This document shows, piece after piece, positions 49,537 through 58,004 of a DNA stretch of 64,000 nucleotides. Source of the stretch: Rhodoferax sp. (GTDB taxonomy: Bacteria > Pseudomonadota > Gammaproteobacteria > Burkholderiales > Burkholderiaceae_C); contig JACKLK010000015.1 in the NCBI GenBank assembly GCA_024236015.1, positions 1-64,000 of the forward strand, given 5' to 3'. The first letter of the stretch is position 1. Each line of letters opens with the position of its first letter. The notes under the pieces were generated by a model. That model did not search any database, was not told the origin of the DNA, and saw nothing but the letters and a program-made list of their open reading frames with translations. Made by a program: the position numbers and the translations under genes.

Positions 49537-50991
49537 ATGCCATCCGCACCACGCCTCAAGGTCCTGTCGGTCGACCTGTTCGAATCGCCCTACCGGTTGC
49601 GCCTGCCATTTCGCTTCGGCGTCATCACCGTGACCGAGGGCCGCCAGGCGATCGCGCGCGTGCGCATACGCCATGCCGACGGCCGCGAGGATGTCGGTTA
49701 TGCGGCCGAGGCGCTGGGCGCCAAATGGTTCGACAAGAACCCGGCCCTGAGCGATGCGCAGAACCACGACCAGCTGCGGCGCGCGCTGGAGCTCACGCGC
49801 GACGCCTATCTGGCCGCCCCGCCGCTGGCCGCCTTCGCGCTGCACGCCCACCACTACCGCAGCCTGCTCGCGGCCGGCGCCGCGCAAGGCCTGGACGCGC
49901 TGGTCTGCAGCTTCGGCCCGGCCTTGCTGGACCGCGCCGTGCTCGACGCCTTGTTGCGCATCGAGGGCCTGTCGTTCTGGCGCGGCATGCAGTGCAACCT
50001 GCCGGGCATCGTGGCCGACACCCTGGCGCCCGACCTGCAGGGTTTCGCGATGGACGAATTCCTGCGCAGCCTGCAGGCGTCGCAGACGATGCACGTGCGC
50101 CACACCGTGGGCCTGCTCGATCCGCTGGTGGCCGCCGACCAGGGCGACGGCACGCGGGTCGACGACGGCCTGCCGGAAACCCTGGAAGAGGTGGTGCGTG
50201 GCTACGGCAACCGCTATTTCAAGCTCAAGGTCAGCGGCCGGCTCGATGCCGATCTCGATCGCCTGCAACGCATCGCTTCGGTGCTCGACCGCAGCACCGA
50301 GCCCTATGCGGTGACGCTCGACGGCAACGAGCAGTTCGACGATGCGCAGACCATCGCCGCGATGTGGCAGCAGATGCTGGACACCCCGGCGCTGCAGCGC
50401 CTGTGTGCGTCCACGCTGCTGGTGGAGCAGCCGATCCGGCGCAGCGCGGCGCTGAGCCGCACGGTGGCGCCGCTGGCCCGCTTCAAGCCGGTCATCATCG
50501 ACGAGTCGGACGGCGACCTCGACGCCTTCGTGCAGGCCCGCGCGCTGGGTTATACCGGCGTGTCGAGCAAGGCCTGCAAGGGTTTCTACAAGTCGGTGCT
50601 CAACCTGGCGCGCTGCCGGCGCTGGAACGGCGGCGCAGCCGGCCCCTTCTTCATGTCGGCCGAGGACCTGACAACCCAGGCCGGCGTGTCGGTGCAGCAG
50701 GATCTCGCGCTGGTCAGCCTGCTCGGCCTGAGCCATGTCGAGCGCAACGCGCACCATTTCATCGACGGCTTCGCCGGCCGGCCCGCGGCAGAAGCGCAGG
50801 CGTATCTGCAGGCCCACCCCGACCTGTACCACCTGCACGCGGGTCGACCGCACCTGCATATCCAGGGCGGCGTATTGCAGCTGGCCTCGCTCGACGGTGC
50901 GGGTTTCGGCTCCGGCGTCGCGCCGGTGCTCGACGACACCGCCCCCATGCCCCCGGCCGACTGGCCGCCCGCCGACAAGGCCGCGTCATGA
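49537..50991 (+). CDS. Large enolase-superfamily protein (484 aa)
   Basis: This is a second, longer enolase-superfamily barrel. Lys229-x-Lys231 is in YFKLKVSG, metal ligands are Asp262 (TLDGNEQF), Glu297 (LLVEQPI) and Asp322 or Glu323 (VIIDESDG), and Lys345 in GVSSKACKGF is the opposite catalytic Lys. It is about 100 residues longer than typical MLE/epimerase members, mainly in an extended N-terminal capping half. Its relation to the first enzyme (44773-45906) is distant, so the two probably catalyse different steps. It overlaps the amidase gene by four bases. I do not recognise a characterised subgroup. Confidence 0.82.
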   Translation: MPSAPRLKVLSVDLFESPYRLRLPFRFGVITVTEGRQAIARVRIRHADGREDVGYAAEALGAKWFDKNPALSDAQNHDQLRRALELTRDAYLAAPPLAAFALHAHHYRSLLAAGAAQGLDALVCSFGPALLDRAVLDALLRIEGLSFWRGMQCNLPGIVADTLAPDLQGFAMDEFLRSLQASQTMHVRHTVGLLDPLVAADQGDGTRVDDGLPETLEEVVRGYGNRYFKLKVSGRLDADLDRLQRIASVLDRSTEPYAVTLDGNEQFDDAQTIAAMWQQMLDTPALQRLCASTLLVEQPIRRSAALSRTVAPLARFKPVIIDESDGDLDAFVQARALGYTGVSSKACKGFYKSVLNLARCRRWNGGAAGPFFMSAEDLTTQAGVSVQQDLALVSLLGLSHVERNAHHFIDGFAGRPAAEAQAYLQAHPDLYHLHAGRPHLHIQGGVLQLASLDGAGFGSGVAPVLDDTAPMPPADWPPADKAAS

Positions 50992-52412
50992 CCGACTACG
51001 AGAACCACGATGCGCTGGGCCTGGCCGCGCTGGTCCGGCGCGGCGAGGTCACGCCGGGGGAGTTGCTCGACGCCATGCTGGAGCGCCAGGCGCGCGACAA
51101 CCCGCGGCTCAATGCCGTCGTCACCCCGCTGCACGACGCCGCGCGCGCACAGATCGCGGCCGGGCTGCCCGACGGGCCGTTTTGCGGCGTGCCCTTCCTG
51201 GTCAAGGAGCTGGTCGCGTCGGTCAAGGGATGCCCCACCACCTTTGCGTCGCGGCTGTATGCGAACAACATGCCGGCGGCCGACAGCGAGGTGGTCGCGC
51301 GCATGCGGCGCTCGGGCCTGGTGATCGCCGGCAAGACCAACTCGCCCGAGTTCGGCCTGTCGCCCGTGACCGAGTCGCAGCTGTTCGGGCTGACGCGCAA
51401 TCCGTGGCGCACCGACCTGACGCCCGGCGGCTCCAGTGGCGGCTCGGCGGCGGCGGTGGCCAGCGGCATGGTGCCCATGGCCCATGCCACCGATGGCGGC
51501 GGATCGATCCGCATCCCGGCCTCGTGTTGCGGCCTGTTCGGCCTCAAGCCCACGCGCGCGCGCTCGACGGCCGGGCCGGAAGGCGGCGAAGGACTGAACG
51601 GTCTGGCGCAGCAACACGTGGTCAGCCGCAGCGTGCGCGACAGCGCCGCCCTGCTGGACGTGATCGCCGGCCCGATGCCGGGCGACCCGTACCAGGCGGT
51701 GCCGCCCGAGCGCCCCTACCTGCAGGAGGTCGCCCGCCCGTGCGAGCGGCTGCGCATCGGGTTTGCGGACACGGCGCCGTCGGGCACGCCGCTGGACCCC
51801 AGTTGCATCGCCGCGGTCGAAGACGCCGCGCGGCTGTGCGAGTCGCTGGGCCACCATGTCGAACGGGCCTCGCCCGACTACGACGCCAATGCCTTGCTGC
51901 AGGGTTTCGAGACCGTGTTCGCCGCGAACACCATGGCCAACATCGCGCGGGTCACCGGCGGCGCAATGCCGGACCGTGCGCTGGTCGAGCCGCTGACCTA
52001 TGCGCTGGCCGAACGCGGACGGGAGATTCCGGCGGCCCGCTTCATCCTGAACCTGCACGGCCTGCACCGCCAGGCGCGGCAGATCGCCGGTTTCTTCGAG
52101 CGTTACGACATCTGGCTCACGCCCACGCTGGCGCAGACGCCACGGCCGATCGGCAGCTTCGACATCCGGCGCGACGACGTCGACGCATGGATCCGCGAAC
52201 TCGGCGCGTATCTGCCGTTCACCTTCCCGTTCAACATCACCGGCCAGCCGGCCGCGTCGGTCCCGCTGTACTGGGACGCGGACGGCCTGCCCATCGGTTG
52301 CCAGTTCGCGGCCCGCTACGGCGAGGAAGGCCTGCTGCTGCGGTTGTGCGCGCAGCTGGAACAGGCCCGGCCCTGGTTCCACCGGCGGCCGCCGCCAGCG
52401 CCGACGGCATGA
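50988..52412 (+). CDS. Amidase-signature (AS) family amidohydrolase
   Basis: This 474-residue protein has the full amidase-signature triad: Lys73 in PFLVKEL, cis-Ser in GGSSGGSAAAVA (about Ser149) and nucleophile Ser173 in TDGGGSIRIPA. It most resembles general and 6-aminohexanoate-type amidases. The ATG overlaps the previous stop (ATGA). It is the last gene of the eight-gene operon. The pathway would therefore include cleavage of an amide bond in the imported molecule or an intermediate. Confidence 0.92.
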   Translation: MTDYENHDALGLAALVRRGEVTPGELLDAMLERQARDNPRLNAVVTPLHDAARAQIAAGLPDGPFCGVPFLVKELVASVKGCPTTFASRLYANNMPAADSEVVARMRRSGLVIAGKTNSPEFGLSPVTESQLFGLTRNPWRTDLTPGGSSGGSAAAVASGMVPMAHATDGGGSIRIPASCCGLFGLKPTRARSTAGPEGGEGLNGLAQQHVVSRSVRDSAALLDVIAGPMPGDPYQAVPPERPYLQEVARPCERLRIGFADTAPSGTPLDPSCIAAVEDAARLCESLGHHVERASPDYDANALLQGFETVFAANTMANIARVTGGAMPDRALVEPLTYALAERGREIPAARFILNLHGLHRQARQIAGFFERYDIWLTPTLAQTPRPIGSFDIRRDDVDAWIRELGAYLPFTFPFNITGQPAASVPLYWDADGLPIGCQFAARYGEEGLLLRLCAQLEQARPWFHRRPPPAPTA

Positions 52413-52437
52413 ACCTGGCCGGCGGCGCGCAGCGTCA

Positions 52438-53706
52438 CTAGTCGCGCTGCGCGAACACCGTCAGCACGCCGGTGTATCCGTACAGATGATGGCGTGCGAT
52501 CTCGCCGCCGGCGAAAAAGCCGACCAGCGGCACGTCGCCCAGCGCACGCCGCACGATCTGCAGCTCGGCGCTGGGCCCGCCAAAATGCGGCCCCCCGCGG
52601 CCGGAACAGCTGACGTAGACCGCACCGGCAATGCCGCGGGCCGGGTGGGCGGCGGCTTCGGCCTCCGACGCGGCCAGCGCGGTCGCGGTCTCCATCGTCA
52701 ACTCCAGCGGCTCGAGTTCCTCGCGGATCTCGGCGCAGATCCGGATCAGGTCCGAACGCGCGGCTTCGCGGTTGCGCTGGCAGAACGCCAGCTGCATGCC
52801 GCTGCTGGCCTGGTCGGAGATCGCGATGCCGCGGCGCGCGGGATCCAGGCCGATGATGTGGCGCACGATCACGTCGCTGCCGAAATTGCCGCCGCGCCCC
52901 ATGGCCTGGGCGCCGTCACCCTCGCTCGGACGCACCAGGCCGACCAGCGTGGCGCGGATCGCGTCGAGCGCCTCCTGCGGACGGTCCAGCGATACGCCGA
53001 GTTCGCCCATCAGCACGTCCAGCGCCGGTTCGCCGCCAATCGTGACCACCAGGTTCTGGTCGGCCTCGGTCACGGTCCGGAAACCCGACACCGGCTGGCA
53101 GCCCTGGGTGACACGCGAGACCAGCGGCACGCCGGGACCGAAGGCGACGCCACTGAGGCCGCCGCTGAACACGCCGCCCGCCGCACCGTGGCCGCGGATG
53201 TTGCCGTCGCCGGCGGCCGCGAACTGGACCGTCCGCGCGCGGCTGGCCGACAGGCCGCCGAACAGATAGCCGGAGGTGGTGCGCGCCGCCATTTCCTGCA
53301 CCAGTTCCGACACGTCGGGCGTGGCCGGGTCCACGTGCACCAGCGCGGTGGCGGCGTCGAACCCTGCGCCCAGCGGGGCGACGCCGGAGAACACCCGGTA
53401 CTGGTCGGCGGGCAGGTCGCACAACATCACCGCCATCGCCGGCTCGTCGAAATATTCGACGTTGTTGGACGAGACGCCGACCCCGACGGTACCGGACCAG
53501 TCGGTCACGCCCGGCAATTCGGCGCTCAGGTGGTCCAGGATGTCGTTGGCCGAGGCCGCGTAATGGTCGGTGATGTACAGCAGCGCCAGCGTGGGCGACT
53601 TCGCATACTCCGGCAGCGCCATCTGCGCGCGCAGCTGCGCCAGCACCAGGCCGGCGGCCATGGTCCAGTCCGGATGGGTCGCATGTCCATGCGGGAACAG
53701 ATGCAT
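52438..53706 (-). CDS. FIST-domain protein (FIST_N plus FIST_C)
   Basis: This 422-residue protein has an N-terminal FIST domain (with LALLYITDHYAASANDILDHL and GTVGVGVSSNNVEYFDEPAM, around residues 40-110) and a C-terminal FIST_C domain (late AGAVYVSCSGRGGPHFGGPSAELQIVRRALGDVPLVGFFAGGEIAR). These domains are seen in sensory proteins and are thought to bind small ligands such as amino acids. No transmembrane or kinase domain is attached. Its ATG overlaps the PhaM stop by one base, so the two are coupled. Confidence 0.88.
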   Translation of the reverse strand: MHLFPHGHATHPDWTMAAGLVLAQLRAQMALPEYAKSPTLALLYITDHYAASANDILDHLSAELPGVTDWSGTVGVGVSSNNVEYFDEPAMAVMLCDLPADQYRVFSGVAPLGAGFDAATALVHVDPATPDVSELVQEMAARTTSGYLFGGLSASRARTVQFAAAGDGNIRGHGAAGGVFSGGLSGVAFGPGVPLVSRVTQGCQPVSGFRTVTEADQNLVVTIGGEPALDVLMGELGVSLDRPQEALDAIRATLVGLVRPSEGDGAQAMGRGGNFGSDVIVRHIIGLDPARRGIAISDQASSGMQLAFCQRNREAARSDLIRICAEIREELEPLELTMETATALAASEAEAAAHPARGIAGAVYVSCSGRGGPHFGGPSAELQIVRRALGDVPLVGFFAGGEIARHHLYGYTGVLTVFAQRD

Positions 53707-54389
53707 CAGGTCTTGCTCCGGCTTGATGTCTTGCGTGTCGTCTTGCGCGCGGTCTTGCGCGCCGCAACCGCCTTCTTGCCGGCCTTGACCGCCTCCTTGG
53801 CCAGGCCGCTGCTCATGTTGCGGGTCGCGTCCACGGCCGTCTTGCGTGTCGCCTCCTGCAGGGCGCTGGCGGCGATCTGCTGGAACTGCTGGGTCAGCGA
53901 ACCCCACAGCTGCAGCGGATCGATCAGGCTGCCGGTGGCCGCGGCCGGCTTGGACTTCTTGCCGCCGGTGCCGGCCGGGCTCCCGCCCTGTGGCGGCGCG
54001 TCGGCCGCGGCCTTGGCGGCCGCCGTGGCGGCGCGCTCGCTGGCCATCTGCACACCCGAGGCCACCGAATCGGCGGCCTTGAGCTTGAACGCATTGGCGA
54101 CGTCGCCGATGTTGAAGTTCATGCCCTTGAGCGTGGCCAGGGTCATCTTCTGCACCTCGAGCGCCTGTATCGTCGCGCCGAGCGCGCGCGAATTCTGCTC
54201 CAGCCAGAAATGCACGGCACGCAGTTCCTCGATGCGTTTCTCGAGTTCCTCGACGTTCAGCGATGGCGAAACCCAGTTGGCCAGGTTCGGAATCTGCGGG
54301 ATCGACTGGGTCGCGCCCTTGGCCAGGTTCTGCAGGAAATCGAAACCCGGCACGAACTTGCCGAATGCATTGCCGCTTGTGTCGCTCAT
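53706..54389 (-). CDS. phaM: PhaM-family polyhydroxyalkanoate granule protein
   Basis: This 227-residue protein matches PhaM. It has an N-terminal GKFVPGFDFLQNLAKG, PNLANWVSPSLNVEELEKRIEELRAVHFWLEQN as coiled coil and a QALEVQKMTLATL stretch. The central region is Ala-rich and the C-terminal tail Lys/Ala/Thr-rich (from about residue 195), of the sort that binds DNA. PhaM activates PHB synthase and anchors granules to the nucleoid. A GGAGG lies six bases before the ATG at 54389. This supports a PHB-storing Burkholderiales host. Confidence 0.9.
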   Translation of the reverse strand: MSDTSGNAFGKFVPGFDFLQNLAKGATQSIPQIPNLANWVSPSLNVEELEKRIEELRAVHFWLEQNSRALGATIQALEVQKMTLATLKGMNFNIGDVANAFKLKAADSVASGVQMASERAATAAAKAAADAPPQGGSPAGTGGKKSKPAAATGSLIDPLQLWGSLTQQFQQIAASALQEATRKTAVDATRNMSSGLAKEAVKAGKKAVAARKTARKTTRKTSSRSKT

Positions 54390-54506
54390 GTTGCCTCCAG
54401 GATGCACGGCCATGATCGGCCTGCTCACAGCTTAACCCAATGGCGCGGCGATAGCGATGGGCGTTGTCCCGCGGCCGGAACCGCGGGCCAGCGCCGGGCC
54501 ACAGGC

Positions 54507-54962
54507 TCAGTGCTTGTGGGCCATCGCGCCGGTGGAGACCGGCAACTGCAGTTCGACCCGGCTCTCGGCGCCCTTGGCGTCCTTGAGCAGCAGCGTCACC
54601 GGCACCGTGCTGCCCTTGGGCAGCGCGGCCTTGAGGTCCATCAGCATGACGTGATACCCGCCCGGCTTGAGTTCGACCGCCTTGCCGGCGGGCAAGGCAA
54701 GCCCGCCTTCGACGGCGCGCATCTTCATGACGCCGTTGTCCATCTTCATCTCATGGACTTCGGCCACGCCGGCCACGGGGCTGGCCACGCCGACCAGGCG
54801 GGTGTTCTCGCGGGCCGTGATGGTCATGAAGGCGCCGGTCGCACTCTGGCCCTGGACCGACGTGCGGACCCAGGCGTCGCGGACCTCGACGGTCTGCGCC
54901 AGCGCCGACGTGGCGATGCCGGCGAACAAGGCGGCGATGGCGGCTAGTTTTTGCAATGTCAT
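54507..54962 (-). CDS. PCuAC-family periplasmic copper chaperone
   Basis: This 151-residue protein has a signal peptide (about residues 1-22) and the PCu(A)C domain (PF04314) with copper ligands His70, Met81, His104 and Met106 in AEVHEMKMDNGVMKM and GGYHVMLMDL. It delivers Cu(I) to the CuA site or CuB of cytochrome oxidases. The C-terminus ends in HKH, which may bind extra copper. It is the last of three periplasmic copper-related genes on this strand. Confidence 0.92.
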   Translation of the reverse strand: MTLQKLAAIAALFAGIATSALAQTVEVRDAWVRTSVQGQSATGAFMTITARENTRLVGVASPVAGVAEVHEMKMDNGVMKMRAVEGGLALPAGKAVELKPGGYHVMLMDLKAALPKGSTVPVTLLLKDAKGAESRVELQLPVSTGAMAHKH

Positions 54963-55054
54963 GAGGAAACTCCTGTTGCTATCAATAAGGGGGAAAAAGG
55001 AACCGGTCGCGCAGGCCGCTGGCCCAATGGCTGCGGCCTGCGTGGGAATGCACG

Positions 55055-55597
55055 TCAGTGCTGGTGCGCGGCCGGGCCCGACTCGATGACGTCGAGCAGC
55101 GCCGCCGGCCACTGCAGGCCTCGCGTGGCGCTTCCCGACGCGGGCACCTCGACCCACCGGTTGCTGCCCTGGGCGCAGGTCTGCACGACCTTGAACCACA
55201 TCGGGCCGGCAACCGGCGCCAGGCCACCGCGGAACACGAACTCGTCGTAGTGCGCGTCGGCCAGCCAGTGCTCGGGCGACGTGGCGGTCCAGACGATCTC
55301 GGACACGTCTTCGGTCACCTGCCGGCCATGGCTGTCATAGGGGTTGGCCAGGGCCGTCTTGTAGGTCGTCAGTTTCCAGCCCGTCTTGGGCATGGGCTTG
55401 GCACCCCGGAAGTGGGCGGGAATCTCCACCCGCATCTCGGTCGTGGGCGAATCGCCGCAACCATGACCGACCCGCAGGGCGGCGCGATAACTGGTACCGG
55501 CCAGCGCGGCGGGCTCCGCCAGCACGACATGGGACAGGGACATCTGGGAATACCCCAGGCTCAGGCCGACGAGCGCGGCCGCACGAATCACACGCAT
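55055..55597 (-). CDS. YcnI-family copper-binding protein (DUF1775)
   Basis: This 180-residue protein has a signal peptide ending at LS, so the mature chain starts with His23 (HVVLAEPAA), the N-terminal copper ligand seen in YcnI. The rest is the DUF1775 beta fold with VGHGCGDSPTTEMRVEIP and TGWKL, followed by a His-containing C-terminus. It is 92 bp ahead of the PCuAC gene. The pair is common in copper-homeostasis operons. Confidence 0.88.
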   Translation of the reverse strand: MRVIRAAALVGLSLGYSQMSLSHVVLAEPAALAGTSYRAALRVGHGCGDSPTTEMRVEIPAHFRGAKPMPKTGWKLTTYKTALANPYDSHGRQVTEDVSEIVWTATSPEHWLADAHYDEFVFRGGLAPVAGPMWFKVVQTCAQGSNRWVEVPASGSATRGLQWPAALLDVIESGPAAHQH

Positions 55598-55670
55598 GAA
55601 AACTCCAGAAAAAACCGGGCGAACACCCCAGCGCGTCGCGGCGCGACGGCGGGTGCAAAGACGGATGGTT

Positions 55671-56027
55671 TCAGGAGATGACAGGCGGGCCGCGTGGCGG
55701 CAGCGGCGGCGCAGTGCGCGCCGCATCGGACACGGGCGGCAGCGCCGCAAGCAGGGCCGCTGCCGGCGCCGGCAGCGGCACGGTCAGCGCGAGCCGTTGC
55801 GGCGGCGCGCCGGCCAGCACACACAGCGGGCAATCCTGCAGGCCATTCGTGACCCGCGGCGCACCACCATCGTCGACACCGACCAGTTTGAAGCCACCCG
55901 CCGCCGTGCACACCAGCTGCTGGTCGGCGGTCCGCACCAGCGGCGACGCGGCGGCGGCGCCGAGCGCGAGCGCGAACCACACCAGCACGAAGCGGGCGAA
56001 GGCACGGCAGGAGCGCGGCGACATCAT
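55671..56027 (-). CDS. DUF2946 domain protein
   Basis: This 118-residue protein has a signal-like N-terminal hydrophobic segment (about residues 10-30) and the conserved CTAAGGFKLV and DCPLC motif of DUF2946, followed by a Pro/Ala-rich C-terminal part. Such proteins occur with copper and TonB-type genes and are believed to handle copper. ATG codons at 56027 and 56024 are equivalent starts. It is the first gene of the copper trio. Confidence 0.82.
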   Translation of the reverse strand: MMSPRSCRAFARFVLVWFALALGAAAASPLVRTADQQLVCTAAGGFKLVGVDDGGAPRVTNGLQDCPLCVLAGAPPQRLALTVPLPAPAAALLAALPPVSDAARTAPPLPPRGPPVIS

Positions 56028-56104
56028 GGCCCGATTATCGACGCAGCACGATCGACGCGGTTTCGACGCGGCGACTCACCCGCGCGCCAGGCACGGCGCA
56101 GCGG

Positions 56105-57112
56105 TCAGCCCGGCGCGGCGATGCGCTGGTCGATCGCGCCGAACAGGCTCTGCCCATCGCGGCCTTTCATCTCGATACGGATCGTGTCGCCATGGTGCAT
56201 GAAGGCGGTCGACGGCTTGCCGTCCTGAATGGTCTCGATCGCGCGTTTCTCGGCGATGCAGCTGTAGCCCTTGGGCCATTCCATCCGGCCGTTCTTCTCG
56301 ACACCCTTGTTGCTGACCGTGCCGCTGCCGATGATGGAGCCGGCCCGCACGTTGCGCGTCTTGCACAGGTGCGCGATCAGCTGCCCGAAGTGGAAGGTCA
56401 TGTCGGGACCCGCCTCGCACATGCCGACCTTGCGGCCGTTCCAGGTCGACTGCAGCACCAGGTCCAGCCGCCCCTTGTCCCAGGCGTCTCCCAGTTCGTC
56501 CAGCGTGACCGCCACCGGGCTGAACGCCGTGGCCGGCTTGCTCTGCAGGAAGCCGAAACCCTTGGCCAGTTCGGCCGGCACCAGGTTGCGCAGGCTGACG
56601 TCGTTGGCCAGCATCACCAGCCGGATGCCGTCGAGCGCGCGCTCGGGCGTTGCGCCCATCGGCACGTCGTCGGTGACGACCACGATCTCGGCCTCGAAGT
56701 CGATGCCGAAATCCTCCGACGGACAGACCACGTCGTCGCACGGACCGATGAAGTCGTCGCTGCCGCCCTGGTACATCAGCGGATCCTGGTAGAACGACTC
56801 CGGCACCTTGGCGTCACGCGCGGCCCGCACCAGTTCCACATGGTTCAGGTAGGCCGAGCCGTCGGCCCACTGGTAGGCGCGCGGCAGCGGCGCCATGCAC
56901 TGGCGCGGATCGAACGCGAACGCGTGCCGGCCCTTGCCCTGGTTCAATACGTCGTACAGGTCCTGCAACTGGGGCGACAGGAAGTTCCAGTCGTCCAGCA
57001 CCTGCTGCAGGCGGTCGGCGATGCCGGTCGCATAATGCGCGGTGCCCAGGTCGCGCGACACCACCACCAGCTGGCCATCGCGCGAACCGTCTTTGTAGGT
57101 AGCAAGTTTCAT
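56105..57112 (-). CDS. Fumarylacetoacetate hydrolase-family protein
   Basis: This 335-residue protein has the FAH domain (PF01557) with the metal-binding acidic residues in SEDFGIDFEAEIVVV (two Glu or Asp), a VSLRNLVP segment, MCEAGPDMTFHFGQLIAHLCKTRNV and GSIIGSGTVSNKG. FAH enzymes cleave beta-diketones and finish tyrosine/homogentisate degradation; others open acylpyruvates. It is divergent from the IclR gene, and the operator at 57179-57199 lies between them. Fumarylacetoacetate itself is possible, but no homogentisate dioxygenase is in the window. Confidence 0.9.
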   Translation of the reverse strand: MKLATYKDGSRDGQLVVVSRDLGTAHYATGIADRLQQVLDDWNFLSPQLQDLYDVLNQGKGRHAFAFDPRQCMAPLPRAYQWADGSAYLNHVELVRAARDAKVPESFYQDPLMYQGGSDDFIGPCDDVVCPSEDFGIDFEAEIVVVTDDVPMGATPERALDGIRLVMLANDVSLRNLVPAELAKGFGFLQSKPATAFSPVAVTLDELGDAWDKGRLDLVLQSTWNGRKVGMCEAGPDMTFHFGQLIAHLCKTRNVRAGSIIGSGTVSNKGVEKNGRMEWPKGYSCIAEKRAIETIQDGKPSTAFMHHGDTIRIEMKGRDGQSLFGAIDQRIAAPG

Positions 57113-57178
57113 CGGAGTCCGGGAGAAGTCCGGTGTCCAGCGGGGAATCCACCGGCACACCCAGGAAATTTCGCATTG

Positions 57179-57199
57179 TTAAACTCGTTTAACTAAACG
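57179..57199. promoter_or_regulatory. Two overlapping palindromes, IclR operator candidate
   Basis: TTAAAC-TC-GTTTAA (57179-57192) and CGTTTA-AC-TAAACG (57186-57199) are two perfect 6-bp inverted repeats offset by seven bases, so they share the central CGTTTA. They sit between the divergent FAH and IclR genes. The site is centred about 30 bp before the IclR ATG and 75 bp before the FAH ATG. It fits binding of one or two IclR dimers. Confidence 0.6.
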
Positions 57200-57220
57200 A
57201 AACCATCACGTTCGCAGATT

Positions 57221-58000
57221 ATGCACAAGGCGCGTGCCGGCATCCAATCGGTCGAGGTCGGCTTTGCGCTGCTCGACGCGCTGTCGCGCGCGACCGGCCC
57301 GCTGATGTTGCGCGATCTCGCCGCGGCCGCCGGCATGAGCGCCGCCAAGGCGCACCGCTACCTCGTGAGTTTCCAGCGCCTGGGGCTGGTCCAGCAGGAC
57401 AGCCAGACGACGCGGTACGACCTCGGTCCGCAGGCACTGAAACTGGGGCTGGCCTGCCTGTCGCGCATCGACGCGGTCAAGCTGGCGCGCGAACGCATCG
57501 GCCCGCTGATGCTGGAGATCGGCCACACGCTGGCGCTGGCAGTCTGGGGCAACCACGGCCCGACGATCGTGCATTGGGAGGAGTCGCCGCGGGCGGTCAA
57601 GGTCAACCTGCGGCTGGGTGACGTGATGCCCTTGCTCAGCTCGGCCACCGGCCGCTGCTTCGCCGCGCATGCGCCGGCCACGGCGATCGCACCGCTGCTG
57701 CAGGACGAGCTGGCCCAGGCGCGCGAGGAATCCCGCACCGATGTGCCGCTGACGCAGCACGGCATCGACGCCATGCTGGCCGAGGTGCGCGCACGCGGCC
57801 TGGCGCGCGCGATCGACAGCCTGCTGCCGGCCCTGGCCGGCTTCTGCGCCCCGGTGTTCGACTGCGACGGACACATGGTGCTGGGCATCGTGGCGCTGGG
57901 TTCGGTCGCGCATTTCGACGCCGATTGGGACGGCCGCATTGCGCGGGCCCTGCGCGAGGCCGCCACGCGCCTGTCCGGTGACCTTGGCCACGCGGGGTGA
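57221..58000 (+). CDS. IclR-family transcriptional regulator
   Basis: This 259-residue protein has an N-terminal winged helix (about residues 8-70: SVEVGFALLDALSRATGPLMLRDLAAAAGMSAAKAHRYLVSFQRLGLV) and a C-terminal IclR effector domain. It is divergent from the FAH gene and probably controls it and itself through the palindromes at 57179-57199. The DUF3108 gene begins 4 bp after its stop. The effector may be an aromatic-degradation intermediate. Confidence 0.92.
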   Translation: MHKARAGIQSVEVGFALLDALSRATGPLMLRDLAAAAGMSAAKAHRYLVSFQRLGLVQQDSQTTRYDLGPQALKLGLACLSRIDAVKLARERIGPLMLEIGHTLALAVWGNHGPTIVHWEESPRAVKVNLRLGDVMPLLSSATGRCFAAHAPATAIAPLLQDELAQAREESRTDVPLTQHGIDAMLAEVRARGLARAIDSLLPALAGFCAPVFDCDGHMVLGIVALGSVAHFDADWDGRIARALREAATRLSGDLGHAG

Positions 58001-58004
58001 CAGG

